Assembly (NCBI GenBank): GCA_026398275.1
Contig: JAPLTF010000069.1
Location: 21,719-85,718, forward strand
Reading direction: 5' to 3'
Origin: Verrucomicrobiota bacterium
Lineage (GTDB): Bacteria > Verrucomicrobiota > Verrucomicrobiia > Chthoniobacterales > Terrimicrobiaceae
DNA: 64,000 nucleotides
The notes beneath the pieces were generated by a model. That model was given only the letters and a program-made list of their open reading frames with translations, made no database searches and was not told the DNA's origin. The position numbers were made by a program, and so were the translations under genes. This document shows, piece after piece, positions 23,094-31,441 of this stretch (within the stretch, counting starts at the first letter, position 1; each line of letters opens with the position of its first letter).

Positions 23094-25268
23094 ATGATGA
23101 AATATATTTCCAAGGCCCTGTTGACAGCCCTGATTTTGGCGGTCATCCCGCTTCCCCGATTGGCGCAGGCGGCCACGTCACCCGACTCCGGACAGGTCGC
23201 GCTCGCGGTGGCCCGCTGGCTCGAGCAGGCGCACTACTCGCGCAAAAAGCTCGACGACGAGATGTCTGCAAAGCTGCTGACCACCTACCTCGAGGCGCTG
23301 GATTACAACAAGCTCTACTTCACCCGGCAGGACGTGGATGAGTTCACAAAAAAATATGCCACCGGCCTCGATGATGCGATCTTCCGCGGCGACCTCTCCC
23401 CCGCGCACGAAATCTTCGCGCGCTTCAAGGAGCGGGTTGAAGCCCGCGTCGCCAGCAACAAGAAACTGGCGGAGAAGAAGTGGAATTTCTCGGGCGCCGA
23501 CTCCGTCGAGCTGAACCGCCAGAAGGCGCCGTGGCCGAACAACCTCGCCGAGGCGGACAAGCTCTGGAGCCAGCGCGTCGAGGCGGAGCTGCTGCAGGAG
23601 AACCTCAACGAATTCAAACCCCGCCCGCCGGAGCAGACGGTCATCAAGCGCTACGACCAGGCCTTGCGGAACGTGCGCGAGATGGAGGCGGATGACGTGG
23701 TGAACACGTTTCTGAGCGCACTCGCGCAGGCCTACGACCCGCACTCCGAATACCTCAGCCCGAGCGAAATGGACAACTTCAACATCTCGATGAAGCTCTC
23801 CCTCGTGGGCGTCGGCGCGGTGCTCCGGAACGACGATGGATTTGCCAAGGTGATGGAGGTCGTTCCCGGCGGGCCCGCAGACCGCGACGGGCGGCTCAAG
23901 GAAAACGACCGGATCGCAGCCGTCGCGCAGGGCGACGGGGAATTCGAGGATGTCGTGGACATGAAGCTCGACAAGGTCGTGGAAAAAATCCGCGGCAAGA
24001 AAGGCTCGGTCGTCCGCCTGCAGGTGATCCCCGGCGATGCCGCGGACCCCTCGAAGCGGCACGTTGTCGAGATCACACGCGACGAGGTGAAGCTGAAGGA
24101 TTCGGAAGCGAAGGCCGAGGTCCTCGACGTGCAGGGACCGAACGGGAAGACGACGCGCATCGGCTGGATCACGCTCCCCTCATTTTATGCCAACATGAGC
24201 GGAGGCGGGCCATCCAAGAGCACGACCGAGGACGTGGCGGCGCTGCTCGGCCGGCTCAAGCAGGAAGGAATCGAGGGGCTGGTCATGGATCTGCGGAAAG
24301 ATGGCGGCGGCTCGCTTGAGGAGGCGATCAACCTTACGGGCCTGTTCATCCCCAAGGGACCGGTGGTCCAGGCGAAGGATCCCAACGGGAAAATTACGGT
24401 GTCGAGCGACACGAACCCGGGCATCGCCTTCACCGGCCCGATGGTCGTCGTGATGAACCGGCTCAGCGCCTCGGCAAGCGAAATCTTTGCGGCAGCCCTG
24501 CAGGATTACGGCCGCGCAGTCATCGTCGGAGACGAGCGGAGCTTCGGAAAAGGAACGGTTCAGACGGTTCTCGACATCGGCAAGGTCATGCCGTTCTTCA
24601 GCCTCGGCGCGGCCGATGCGGGCGCGCTCAAGCTGACAATCCAAAAATTCTACCGCGTCCGCGGCGGCTCGACCCAGCTGAATGGCGTCGAATCGGACAT
24701 CGTCTTCCCCTCGCGCACCGACAATGCCGAGATCGGAGAAGGGTCGCTGAAGAACCGCTTGGAATACGACGAGGTCGCACCGCAAAAGCTTGCGGAATGG
24801 CCCTCGCCGCTGTTCCTGCAGGAGCTGCGCGCGAACTCGAAAGCGCGCGTCGCCGCGGATCCGGAGTTCGCCTACGTGAGCCAGGACATGAAGCGCCTGC
24901 TCGAGCGCATCGCGGAAAACAAGCTGTCTCTCAATGAAAAGTCGCGCCGCAAGGAGCTCGCGCAGGACAAGGCGCGCAAGGAGGAACGCCAGAAGGAGCG
25001 CGCCCAGCGCGGCCCGCTGGTCAGCGCGCAGGTCTGGCAGCTCACGCTCGACGATGTCCGCACGAAGCGCGAGAAGCTTGAGTCCGTCGCCTACGAGCGG
25101 GATCGCGAAAAGCACTACATCGACGACCCGGACGAGGCCGCGGAGGAAAAGAAGGACGGCCCGAAACCTCCCGAGCCGGACCCCGTCCGCAACGAGACCC
25201 TCCGGGTCATCGAGGATCTCATCACCCTCACAAGCCAGAACAAGACGGCCAGCGTGGGAGGAAATTAG
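23094..25268 (+). CDS. prc: Carboxy-terminal processing protease (S41 family, Tsp/Prc-like)
   Basis: Periplasmic serine protease of 724 residues. It has a signal peptide (MKYISKALLTALILAVIPLP followed by an A-Q-A-A cleavage region), an N-terminal helical domain, a PDZ domain around residues 230-320 and an S41 catalytic core with serine in RLSASASEIFAAALQDYG and lysine in RSFGKGTVQTVLD. A charged C-terminal region resembles the Tsp tail domain. Length and order match E. coli Prc, which trims outer-membrane and peptidoglycan-related proteins. An upstream in-frame start at 23040 would hide the signal peptide and was rejected. Confidence 0.93.
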   Translation: MMKYISKALLTALILAVIPLPRLAQAATSPDSGQVALAVARWLEQAHYSRKKLDDEMSAKLLTTYLEALDYNKLYFTRQDVDEFTKKYATGLDDAIFRGDLSPAHEIFARFKERVEARVASNKKLAEKKWNFSGADSVELNRQKAPWPNNLAEADKLWSQRVEAELLQENLNEFKPRPPEQTVIKRYDQALRNVREMEADDVVNTFLSALAQAYDPHSEYLSPSEMDNFNISMKLSLVGVGAVLRNDDGFAKVMEVVPGGPADRDGRLKENDRIAAVAQGDGEFEDVVDMKLDKVVEKIRGKKGSVVRLQVIPGDAADPSKRHVVEITRDEVKLKDSEAKAEVLDVQGPNGKTTRIGWITLPSFYANMSGGGPSKSTTEDVAALLGRLKQEGIEGLVMDLRKDGGGSLEEAINLTGLFIPKGPVVQAKDPNGKITVSSDTNPGIAFTGPMVVVMNRLSASASEIFAAALQDYGRAVIVGDERSFGKGTVQTVLDIGKVMPFFSLGAADAGALKLTIQKFYRVRGGSTQLNGVESDIVFPSRTDNAEIGEGSLKNRLEYDEVAPQKLAEWPSPLFLQELRANSKARVAADPEFAYVSQDMKRLLERIAENKLSLNEKSRRKELAQDKARKEERQKERAQRGPLVSAQVWQLTLDDVRTKREKLESVAYERDREKHYIDDPDEAAEEKKDGPKPPEPDPVRNETLRVIEDLITLTSQNKTASVGGN

Positions 25269-25409
25269 CCCGAAAACCGCGTCCACGAAACATGCTCCAT
25301 GTTCCGCTACAGGAAAAGCCGTTTTCGGGATTAGCTTCCCTTCGGGTTTGTCAGACGGCCCGGCTTCCTGTCCAATCCAGCAACCATCGATAGCCCCCGC
25401 ACCCATTAT

Positions 25410-26963
25410 ATGCCCGACCAACCACTCACCGGCCACAACTGTCCCGGAGACCCCTGCACGATTGTCATCTTCGGGGCATCCGGGGATCTGACGAAACGCA
25501 AACTCCTCCCCGCGCTCTACAACCTCAAGGTCCTGCGCCTGCTCCCGCAGAATTTCTCCGTCATCGGCGTGGCCGTGACCGATGGCGACGACGACAGCTA
25601 CCGCGCAAAATCCACCGAGGACATCAAGGAGTTCGCCACCCGCGAAGTCGACGACGCCGAGTGGGACGACTTCCGCAAGCGCAGCTACTATCTGCAGGGG
25701 GATTTCAACGACATCGAAACCTTCAAAAAGCTGGAGAACAAGATCGCCGAGGCCCAGAAAACGTGGAACCTCCCGGGCAACGTGCTCTTCTATCTGGCGA
25801 TCACGCCCACGCTGTTCGCAAAGGTCGTCGACCAGCTCGGCACGGTCGGGCTCACCACGCAGGCCCCGGATGGCTGGCGGCGGGTCATCATCGAGAAGCC
25901 GTTCGGCCACGACCTCGCCAGCGCCCGGGCCCTCAACGAAAACCTCAGCAAGCACCTCGAGGAATCCCAGATCTACCGCATCGACCACTACCTCGGGAAG
26001 GAGACCGTCCAGAACATCATGGTCTTCCGGTTTGCGAATTCCATTTTCGAGCCGATCTGGAACCGCCGGTATATCGACTACGTGCAGATCACCGTGGCGG
26101 AGGAGCTCGGCGTCGAGCTGCGCGGCGGATACTATGACCACTCGGGCGTGCTCCGCGACATGGTCCAGAACCACATCCTCTCCGTCCTCTCCCTGATCGC
26201 CATGGAGCCGCCAAGCTCGATCTCGGGCGACAGCGTCCGCAATGAAAAGGTCAAGGTGCTTGAGGCGATCCGCCCGATGCAGCCGGAGGAGGTCATCTCG
26301 AACACTGTGCGCGGGCAATACGGGACGGGAATGATCGGCGGAAACCATGTGCCGGGCTACCGCTCGGAGCCTGCCGTCGATCCGCACTCAAACACCGAAA
26401 CCTTTGTCGCCATGAAGCTGTTTGTCGAAAACTGGCGCTGGGCGGAGGTCCCGTTTTTCATCCGCTCCGGAAAGCGGCTTGCGGCACACACGACCCAGGT
26501 GGTGATCGGATTCCGCCGCACCCCTCTGCTCCTCTTCGGAGAGGACCTCCAGGCGAACGTCAAGCCGAACCGCCTGGTCCTGCATGTCCAACCCGACGAG
26601 GGCATCACATTGGACATCCACGCCAAGCGCCCCGGCCCGAATATCAAACTGGTCAATGTCCCGCTCGATTTCTCCTACAAGGAATTCGGCGAGGGAATGG
26701 CCGCCACCGGCTACGAAACCCTGCTCTACGATTGCATGATCGGCGAGACGACGCTCTTCCACCGCTACGACAGCGTCGATGCCTCGTGGCGGATCGTCAC
26801 CCCGATCCTCGATGTCTGGCAGGCGCTCCCCGCCCGCGACTTCCCGAACTACGACTCGGGCACGTGGGGCCCGGCCGCCTCCGATCACCTCCTCGAAAAG
26901 AGCGGCCACGAATGGCACCACTACCCTCTCCATCCCGGTTCGCTCCCGTCATCGGGCAAGTGA
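25410..26963 (+). CDS. zwf: Glucose-6-phosphate 1-dehydrogenase
   Basis: Enzyme of 517 residues for the first step of the oxidative pentose phosphate and Entner-Doudoroff pathways, yielding NADPH. Nucleotide motif IVIFGASGDLTKRKLLPALYN near residue 18, EKPFGHDLASA, the active-site RIDHYLGKETVQNI and the C-terminal HRYDSVDASWRIVTPILD are clear. The ATG at 25410 gives a family-typical N-terminus. Pentose-pathway partners such as pgl or gnd are not adjacent. A possible stem (25269-25277 with 25321-25329) lies between this gene and prc. Confidence 0.96.
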   Translation: MPDQPLTGHNCPGDPCTIVIFGASGDLTKRKLLPALYNLKVLRLLPQNFSVIGVAVTDGDDDSYRAKSTEDIKEFATREVDDAEWDDFRKRSYYLQGDFNDIETFKKLENKIAEAQKTWNLPGNVLFYLAITPTLFAKVVDQLGTVGLTTQAPDGWRRVIIEKPFGHDLASARALNENLSKHLEESQIYRIDHYLGKETVQNIMVFRFANSIFEPIWNRRYIDYVQITVAEELGVELRGGYYDHSGVLRDMVQNHILSVLSLIAMEPPSSISGDSVRNEKVKVLEAIRPMQPEEVISNTVRGQYGTGMIGGNHVPGYRSEPAVDPHSNTETFVAMKLFVENWRWAEVPFFIRSGKRLAAHTTQVVIGFRRTPLLLFGEDLQANVKPNRLVLHVQPDEGITLDIHAKRPGPNIKLVNVPLDFSYKEFGEGMAATGYETLLYDCMIGETTLFHRYDSVDASWRIVTPILDVWQALPARDFPNYDSGTWGPAASDHLLEKSGHEWHHYPLHPGSLPSSGK

Positions 26964-27010
26964 CGGTTGCCAGAGGTTGAGGCCGGCTCACGGGTCAAAG
27001 ATGTCCCGAA
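26953..27010 (-). pseudogene. C-terminal fossil of an HX9DG-type prepilin gene
   Basis: Read on the minus strand this segment gives DIFDP, a stop codon, then AGLNLWQPSLAR and a stop. The intact prepilin-like protein at 29395-30078 ends TFDPAKGINHWNPSLAR. The bases are also similar, for example TCGGGCAAGTGACGG at both 3' ends. The segment overlaps the zwf stop. It appears to be the last bit of a decayed relative of that gene, or a short duplicated 3' end. Confidence 0.4.
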
Positions 27011-27079
27011 TAAGGAAACATTTGGAGGGACCGGCAGCGTCCGTTTCGTCGCTATCCGTGAACGAGTAGCGGTTTTCAG

Positions 27080-27511
27080 ATGGGATGCTACTGCAGGCTT
27101 TGCGGGAGAGAACGCGCGAATGAAAAGTTTTCGGGCAAGGGACACAGCGTCCATGTTTGCAAGGATTGTTGGAACCTTCCGCCGCCCCGCAAAGAGAGGA
27201 TTGAGAGGGAGGAGGAAATCCTCGGCTTTCTCCGGCAATCCCGGATTTCGGCGAAGAACCGCAAGAGGCTTGCGGTGCTATCGGAGCATGCGGATGCTGA
27301 GCTTCGGCACCTGGCCGAACTTGTTCTGCGGGTTTCCAAGATCTCCGAGGGAAAACGCAAGCGCTGGAGGAAAGTCAGCGCTATCGATCCCGAGCTCTAT
27401 CAGGAATGTCTAAAGCAGTATTTGCCGGATTACCCGGAGGATTTTGAATGGGACGGTGGTTTTCGGCCGGGCCAGGGTTCCGCGCTGTCAAAGGCCGTTG
27501 CAGAACTGTAG
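27080..27511 (+). CDS. Small zinc-ribbon protein of unknown function
   Basis: Protein of 143 residues whose N-terminus holds CRLCGRERANEKFSGKGH and then HVCKDC, two CxxC pairs about 22 residues apart, which should bind one zinc. The rest is charged and helical (RKERIEREEEILGFLRQ, LAELVLRVSKISEGKRKRWRK). Similar short proteins with this CGRxRxxEKFSGKGH head occur in many bacteria without known function. A second Cys-rich gene follows after 72 bases, so the two may be a unit. No strong ribosome site is visible. Confidence 0.65.
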   Translation: MGCYCRLCGRERANEKFSGKGHSVHVCKDCWNLPPPRKERIEREEEILGFLRQSRISAKNRKRLAVLSEHADAELRHLAELVLRVSKISEGKRKRWRKVSAIDPELYQECLKQYLPDYPEDFEWDGGFRPGQGSALSKAVAEL

Positions 27512-27583
27512 GCGACCGGGGCCGGAAAAGTTTGCGGCGGTTCTTCCTTGCCAGCCGGTGCACCTGCCGTTGGACTTTTAGGC

Positions 27584-29251
27584 ATGGGAAAAATTGACAA
27601 GTTCCGGGAATGTCCGGCGGTTGGGCGGCGGATCAAGCCGGTCGAATGCGGACAGAACCGGGGGAAGAACTATCCGTGTCCGCCCGGGTGTCCGCACTGT
27701 CCATGGGCGGTGGAAAACTACGACGCATTTCTCGACATCGAGGGGGCGATCGATACGAAGACGCTCGGTTTTTACATCGAAGTCGTCGGTGAGGCATCGG
27801 CGAGAAAGCAGCTCAGCTTGGATGACCTGCACAATTCGGAAGAGGGCGAGCTGATATTTCAGTCCGCCTGCTACCGGGAGTTTTTTCACCGCGAGATCGA
27901 GCCGGGAAAGCGGCTCTACGAGCTGTGGCGCGAGGCGGGTTGGAAAGGCCTGACCCGGGATGAACCGTTTGTGGCCGGGTTCAAGGCGAAGGTGCGCCCG
28001 ACGTTGCTGGAGGTCCGCCGCGTGATCGACGACTTGCAGATCGAGTGCGCGGATTTGCTGGATGAGTCCGCTGGCACCTTTGTCGCTTGCGACCGGGGGA
28101 TGGCAAAAGGCGCGCTGCAATTCCAGTGCCTCATGGGGTGGGTGGCCACGTATCCATTTTTTTCCCGGATGCACGGCACGGCTTACACACTGCCTCCGGG
28201 CGATGAACCGGGGCTGGATCTCGTGCGGCGGCACATCAGGGCATTGGGCGGTCCGAAGACCGGACCGATCTCCGACTGGCTGTTCGAGAATTTTTTCGAA
28301 CTGCACGAGCACATCATGGAGGAGTGCCAGAAGTCCATGAAGGCGATGTTCAAAAAGGAATCGGTGAGCGATCTGGCAAAGCAAAACTGGCCGGAGCATG
28401 AAAACGAAGTGCCGGCCCGACGCAGGCTGGAAGTGTCCACTTCCTTTGTCCCAGAGGAAATTGAGGATGTGGGCGAGATGATGCAGGAAGTCTTCCGCTC
28501 GCATTACAAAAAGTTTCTCGAAGACCGGATTCCCGCGCTCGACAACATGACCCCGCGCGAGGCGGCGCGGCGTCCGGAAATGCGCGACCGCCTGGTCGCC
28601 CTCATGAAGGGCCACCTGCAAACGATGGATGGCCACAGCAAGAAAGACGGACGCCGTTACGACATTGGCTGGGTGTTGGATGAGCTCGGCCTCGGGGAGC
28701 TGAAAGTGCCAGCCCGTTCGGTCTCCGGCATGTCCTCCGCTGGCTGGTGGGAGGAACTCGACGATGAGGAGTTCGACGCCCGCCTCCAGGCAGGAATCGC
28801 CGACCCGGAAAAATTTCTGAGCATCGAGCATTTCCCCGAGCTGGCTGATTACATCGACGGCATTGATGCCGCCCTGCTCAACACGAAGGAGCGGGACTCC
28901 CTGATTCTCATGATCAATTGCACCATCGCCACCGTGATTCCAGAAGGCATCGCCCCGGATGACATCGAAGAGGCGGAAATGATTCGAGAAACCAAAGATG
29001 TCTTCGAGCAGATCATCCCAAAGACGGAGATGGAGTCCAACATGGTGGCAGCCTACGAGAATTTGATCAGTGTTTCTGCACAGCCCGCCGTCCTCTCGTT
29101 TGCGTCAAACCTCTTCCTGTCCGCGACAGGCAAGGGAACGATTGCCGGGCTGATCCCATTTGGCAAAAAGGTGCGGGCCGAAAGTATCGTGCCCATGCTC
29201 GTCCAGATCGAGGCGTTTCTGAGGTGCCTTCGAAAGTCCGCGCTGCCCTGA
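27584..29251 (+). CDS. Large Cys-rich-headed protein of unknown function
   Basis: Protein of 555 residues. Residues 1-40 contain five cysteines in the order RECP, VECGQNRG and YPCPPGCPHCPW, a likely metal site. The middle holds a long helical region and LDNMTPREAARRPEMRDRLV, a short module also seen in SEC-C-associated and toxin-binding proteins. The C-terminus LISVSAQPAVLSFASNLFLSA is mostly hydrophobic. I do not recognise a characterised family and assign no function. Start at ATG 27584 puts the Cys cluster at the N-terminus; an earlier in-frame ATG at 27548 is possible. The cysteine-rich neighbour upstream may belong with it. Confidence 0.7.
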   Translation: MGKIDKFRECPAVGRRIKPVECGQNRGKNYPCPPGCPHCPWAVENYDAFLDIEGAIDTKTLGFYIEVVGEASARKQLSLDDLHNSEEGELIFQSACYREFFHREIEPGKRLYELWREAGWKGLTRDEPFVAGFKAKVRPTLLEVRRVIDDLQIECADLLDESAGTFVACDRGMAKGALQFQCLMGWVATYPFFSRMHGTAYTLPPGDEPGLDLVRRHIRALGGPKTGPISDWLFENFFELHEHIMEECQKSMKAMFKKESVSDLAKQNWPEHENEVPARRRLEVSTSFVPEEIEDVGEMMQEVFRSHYKKFLEDRIPALDNMTPREAARRPEMRDRLVALMKGHLQTMDGHSKKDGRRYDIGWVLDELGLGELKVPARSVSGMSSAGWWEELDDEEFDARLQAGIADPEKFLSIEHFPELADYIDGIDAALLNTKERDSLILMINCTIATVIPEGIAPDDIEEAEMIRETKDVFEQIIPKTEMESNMVAAYENLISVSAQPAVLSFASNLFLSATGKGTIAGLIPFGKKVRAESIVPMLVQIEAFLRCLRKSALP

Positions 29252-29315
29252 AAATCACGTCGCGATGTCCGCATCCCACCCGGCAACGGGCCACGGGGCC
29301 AGCCCCCGGGGCATA

Positions 29316-29378
29316 TGGAGGGACCTGCGCCGCCCGGTTCCGTTGCTTTTCACGGACGACACAGCGGTCGTCCCTCCA
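29316..29378. repeat. REP-like palindromic repeat, family B, copy 2
   Basis: Starts TGGAGGGACCTGCGCCG and ends GTCGTCCCTCCA; the ends are inverted repeats, with an inner GGACGACACAGCGG that parallels GGACGGCACGGCGG in the copy at 17692-17767. It fills most of the 143-base gap between two convergent genes, a typical place for bidirectional termination. Confidence 0.6.
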
Positions 29379-29394
29379 GGATCTGAAATCCGGG

Positions 29395-30078
29395 TTATCG
29401 GGCAAGTGACGGGTTCCAGTGGTTGATGCCTTTTGCGGGATCGAAAGTCATATCGATGGGAAGCAGCTCAACATGGCCGTCGGCGAACGCGAATTGGGAT
29501 TTCCCATCGTGCCGGTCGATGTCCACATCGTAGCCGACGCCGCCTTCCTCCCAAAAGTGCGCCATCACATGGTCTGCCGCAGCCGGAACCTCCGCGAGGA
29601 GAATCGTGCGGGTCGGTTTGGGAATCGAAGCCAACCGTCGCCACTGCTGCGGGGAGCCTTGGTAATCATCAAAGCCGGGATCCAACTCGAAAAATGCGTT
29701 CAGCCCATAGCTCAACCCGCTCTTGCGAGAAATATCCGCTGGGCACCGAAAATAGCGTTTCTGAGCAGCCAGCCACATGGCGCTGTCGGGATTATCCGGC
29801 TCGCCGAGGTAGGGAAGGATGCTCTTCGCCCACCCCCTCTGCTGGTATCCGAACGCGGAGTGTGAGGAGCGGGGCAATTCCCCCTCGTGATCGGAGGCCC
29901 AGAGAAGCACTCCCTGGGAGAGCCCGCGCATCGCCGAGCGACACCGGGTCAACTGCGCCGCATCCATGCTCCTGGCAAGAGCGGGAACAAGGATCGCCGC
30001 CAGAACTCCGATCACCGCCACGCACACGAGCAGCTCCACCAATGTGAAGCCAACCCGTGTGGGGAACGGTTCGCTCAT
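29395..30078 (-). CDS. Prepilin-like protein with FADGH-type C-terminal motif
   Basis: Protein of 227 residues. A short leader ends in VGFTLVELLVCVAVIGVLAA, a type IV prepilin cleavage site and helix (cut after Gly, Phe first, Glu at +5). The globular part carries FRCPADIS and, near the C-terminus, DRHDGKSQFAFADGHVELLP, the motif seen in the very numerous PVC-phylum prepilin paralogues. Start at 30078 (MSEPFPTR). It lies 8 bases after the PEP-CTERM gene on the same strand, so both are probably cotranscribed. It is probably a surface or pseudopilus-type protein. Confidence 0.85.
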   Translation of the reverse strand: MSEPFPTRVGFTLVELLVCVAVIGVLAAILVPALARSMDAAQLTRCRSAMRGLSQGVLLWASDHEGELPRSSHSAFGYQQRGWAKSILPYLGEPDNPDSAMWLAAQKRYFRCPADISRKSGLSYGLNAFFELDPGFDDYQGSPQQWRRLASIPKPTRTILLAEVPAAADHVMAHFWEEGGVGYDVDIDRHDGKSQFAFADGHVELLPIDMTFDPAKGINHWNPSLAR

Positions 30079-30086
30079 CGAACGAA

Positions 30087-30809
30087 TCACGCGATGTTCC
30101 GCCGCCTCAACACTGCGGCGACCACGCCGGCACTGAGCAGCAGCACCCAGGCGGATGGTTCGGGAATCGCCGTCCATGAGACGGTCTGCGTGGTTGTGGA
30201 ATATCCGGCAGCGGCGGAGGCCGTTGTCGTGTAGTCCACCGCACTTCCTGCCGCACTGTCCGCGAGGAAGAACTCGAAGGTTGCGCTCACCGGCGTGCCG
30301 TATGGCGTCGAGGCCGGCATCGTAAAGACGGTGTGCCACATGGTCCCGTTCCACAGAACGTAGTCGTGGGCTGACCCTGAGGTCAGAAAGACCGGTGCGA
30401 ACGTCCCATTACCGCTCGTGTTGTAAAAATACGCTCCCAGTCCCGGCATCGAACTCAGCATGCGAATGCCAAGGGATTTTCCGCCGGGAATCAGGCTGCT
30501 CGCCCCGGTATCAACCAGAAACCCGAACCGGTTGCTGTATTGGCGCGCCTCCTGTGTGGGATCGAGCGTCATATACCATGGGGACATGGCGTCAAAATTG
30601 TTTCCCGGACTCCAAAGCGCGAGCGGTTTCATCTGGGGCGTCCCCGACTCGACGTTCGAGGAAAATGTCCCGGAAGCCTGATCCAAAAATGTCACGTTGA
30701 TATGGATCATTCCCCCTTGCGTCATGGCGGAGGGAATGGTTGTCAGGATCGCAGCCTGGGCTTGCATCAGCGCGATATGAATGAGCAGAAAGGTGAAAAG
30801 TTTTTTCAT
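30087..30809 (-). CDS. PEP-CTERM sorting-domain protein, otherwise unknown
   Basis: Secreted protein of 240 residues with an N-terminal signal peptide (MKKLFTFLLIHIALMQAQA) and a C-terminal sorting signal: IPEPSAWVLLLSAGVVAAVL followed by RRR. Such proteins are processed by an exosortase and found mainly in biofilm- or EPS-forming Gram-negative bacteria. The middle part is rich in Ser, Thr, Gly and aromatic residues with no known domain. It is cotranscribed with the prepilin-like gene. No exosortase gene is in this window. Confidence 0.82.
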   Translation of the reverse strand: MKKLFTFLLIHIALMQAQAAILTTIPSAMTQGGMIHINVTFLDQASGTFSSNVESGTPQMKPLALWSPGNNFDAMSPWYMTLDPTQEARQYSNRFGFLVDTGASSLIPGGKSLGIRMLSSMPGLGAYFYNTSGNGTFAPVFLTSGSAHDYVLWNGTMWHTVFTMPASTPYGTPVSATFEFFLADSAAGSAVDYTTTASAAAGYSTTTQTVSWTAIPEPSAWVLLLSAGVVAAVLRRRNIA

Positions 30810-30886
30810 GAGATGTGTTTTCCATGGCCTCAAGCGCACGAAGAGAGCCCTGATGCGGCATGGCACAGGGTTGGGTTGTGTCTCTC

Positions 30887-30931
30887 CGGAGAATCCCGAA
30901 GCACGGTCCGGAATTCGGACAGGATTCTCCG
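30887..30931. repeat. Intergenic hairpin upstream of the PEP-CTERM gene
   Basis: CGGAGAATCC at 30887-30896 pairs exactly with GGATTCTCCG at 30922-30931, and inside it GTCCG and CGGAC form a second short stem around an EcoRI-like GGAATTC. Together with a GGGCAGGATGCCC palindrome at about 30980-30992 it fills the gap before the next gene. Function unknown; it could be a terminator for the 31014 gene and rng operon. Confidence 0.45.
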
Positions 30932-31013
30932 CGCAGTAAGTTTCGGCACGGGCATCGGGCCCGCGCTCGAAATCGCACGGGCAGGATGCCCATGCCACGT
31001 CTGGATCTTGCGC

Positions 31014-31397
31014 CTAAGCGGCTATGGGGACCGGAGCGGGAGGAGACACAGGACGCACGGGCACCACCTCATTGAGAATGAGGGGATAGGAAAACTTTGT
31101 TTCCGGGGGAGCCGGAATCGCCCGCCCGGCACGCGCGAGAAACTTATCGATCTTCTTGTCGGCCTTGACGGTCGCAGGCAGGCGGGATTCTTTTTCTTTC
31201 CCGGCCTCGATCGTCTTGCACATTTTGCACGGCGCTTTCCCGCTGAATGTCTTGGTCAGGGCCGCAGCCAGCGAGGAGTCCCTCGAATATTCGATCGCCA
31301 TGCCCGTCCAGGCCACAGCCTGCAGCACAGCCCAGTGCCCGCCGGCGATGGAGAACATCGCCAGAAAAATGAGCGGGTATCCGGTGATTCGAAGCAT
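31014..31397 (-). CDS. Small exported or membrane protein with a CxxC motif, unknown function
   Basis: Protein of 127 residues beginning MLRITGYPLIFLAMFSIAGG, a likely signal or anchor helix, with a single PCKMCKTIEAGKEKE motif near residue 60, followed by a basic stretch and a Pro/Val-rich tail (PVRPVSPPAPVP). The CxxC and neighbouring lysines suggest redox or metal binding, but I know no characterised family. It lies 44 bases after rng on the same strand and could be cotranscribed with it. A frame upstream is open further, but the ATG at 31397 gives a sensible signal segment. Confidence 0.6.
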   Translation of the reverse strand: MLRITGYPLIFLAMFSIAGGHWAVLQAVAWTGMAIEYSRDSSLAAALTKTFSGKAPCKMCKTIEAGKEKESRLPATVKADKKIDKFLARAGRAIPAPPETKFSYPLILNEVVPVRPVSPPAPVPIAA

Positions 31398-31441
31398 CGC
31401 CGGATACTCATGCCGGCTATTTTGACCGGCGTCAATCCTTC

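Noticed and set aside
24180-26387. Very long minus-strand open frame opposite prc and zwf
   Set aside because: It is antisense to two confident genes and its sequence has no family pattern; such frames are common in GC-rich DNA.
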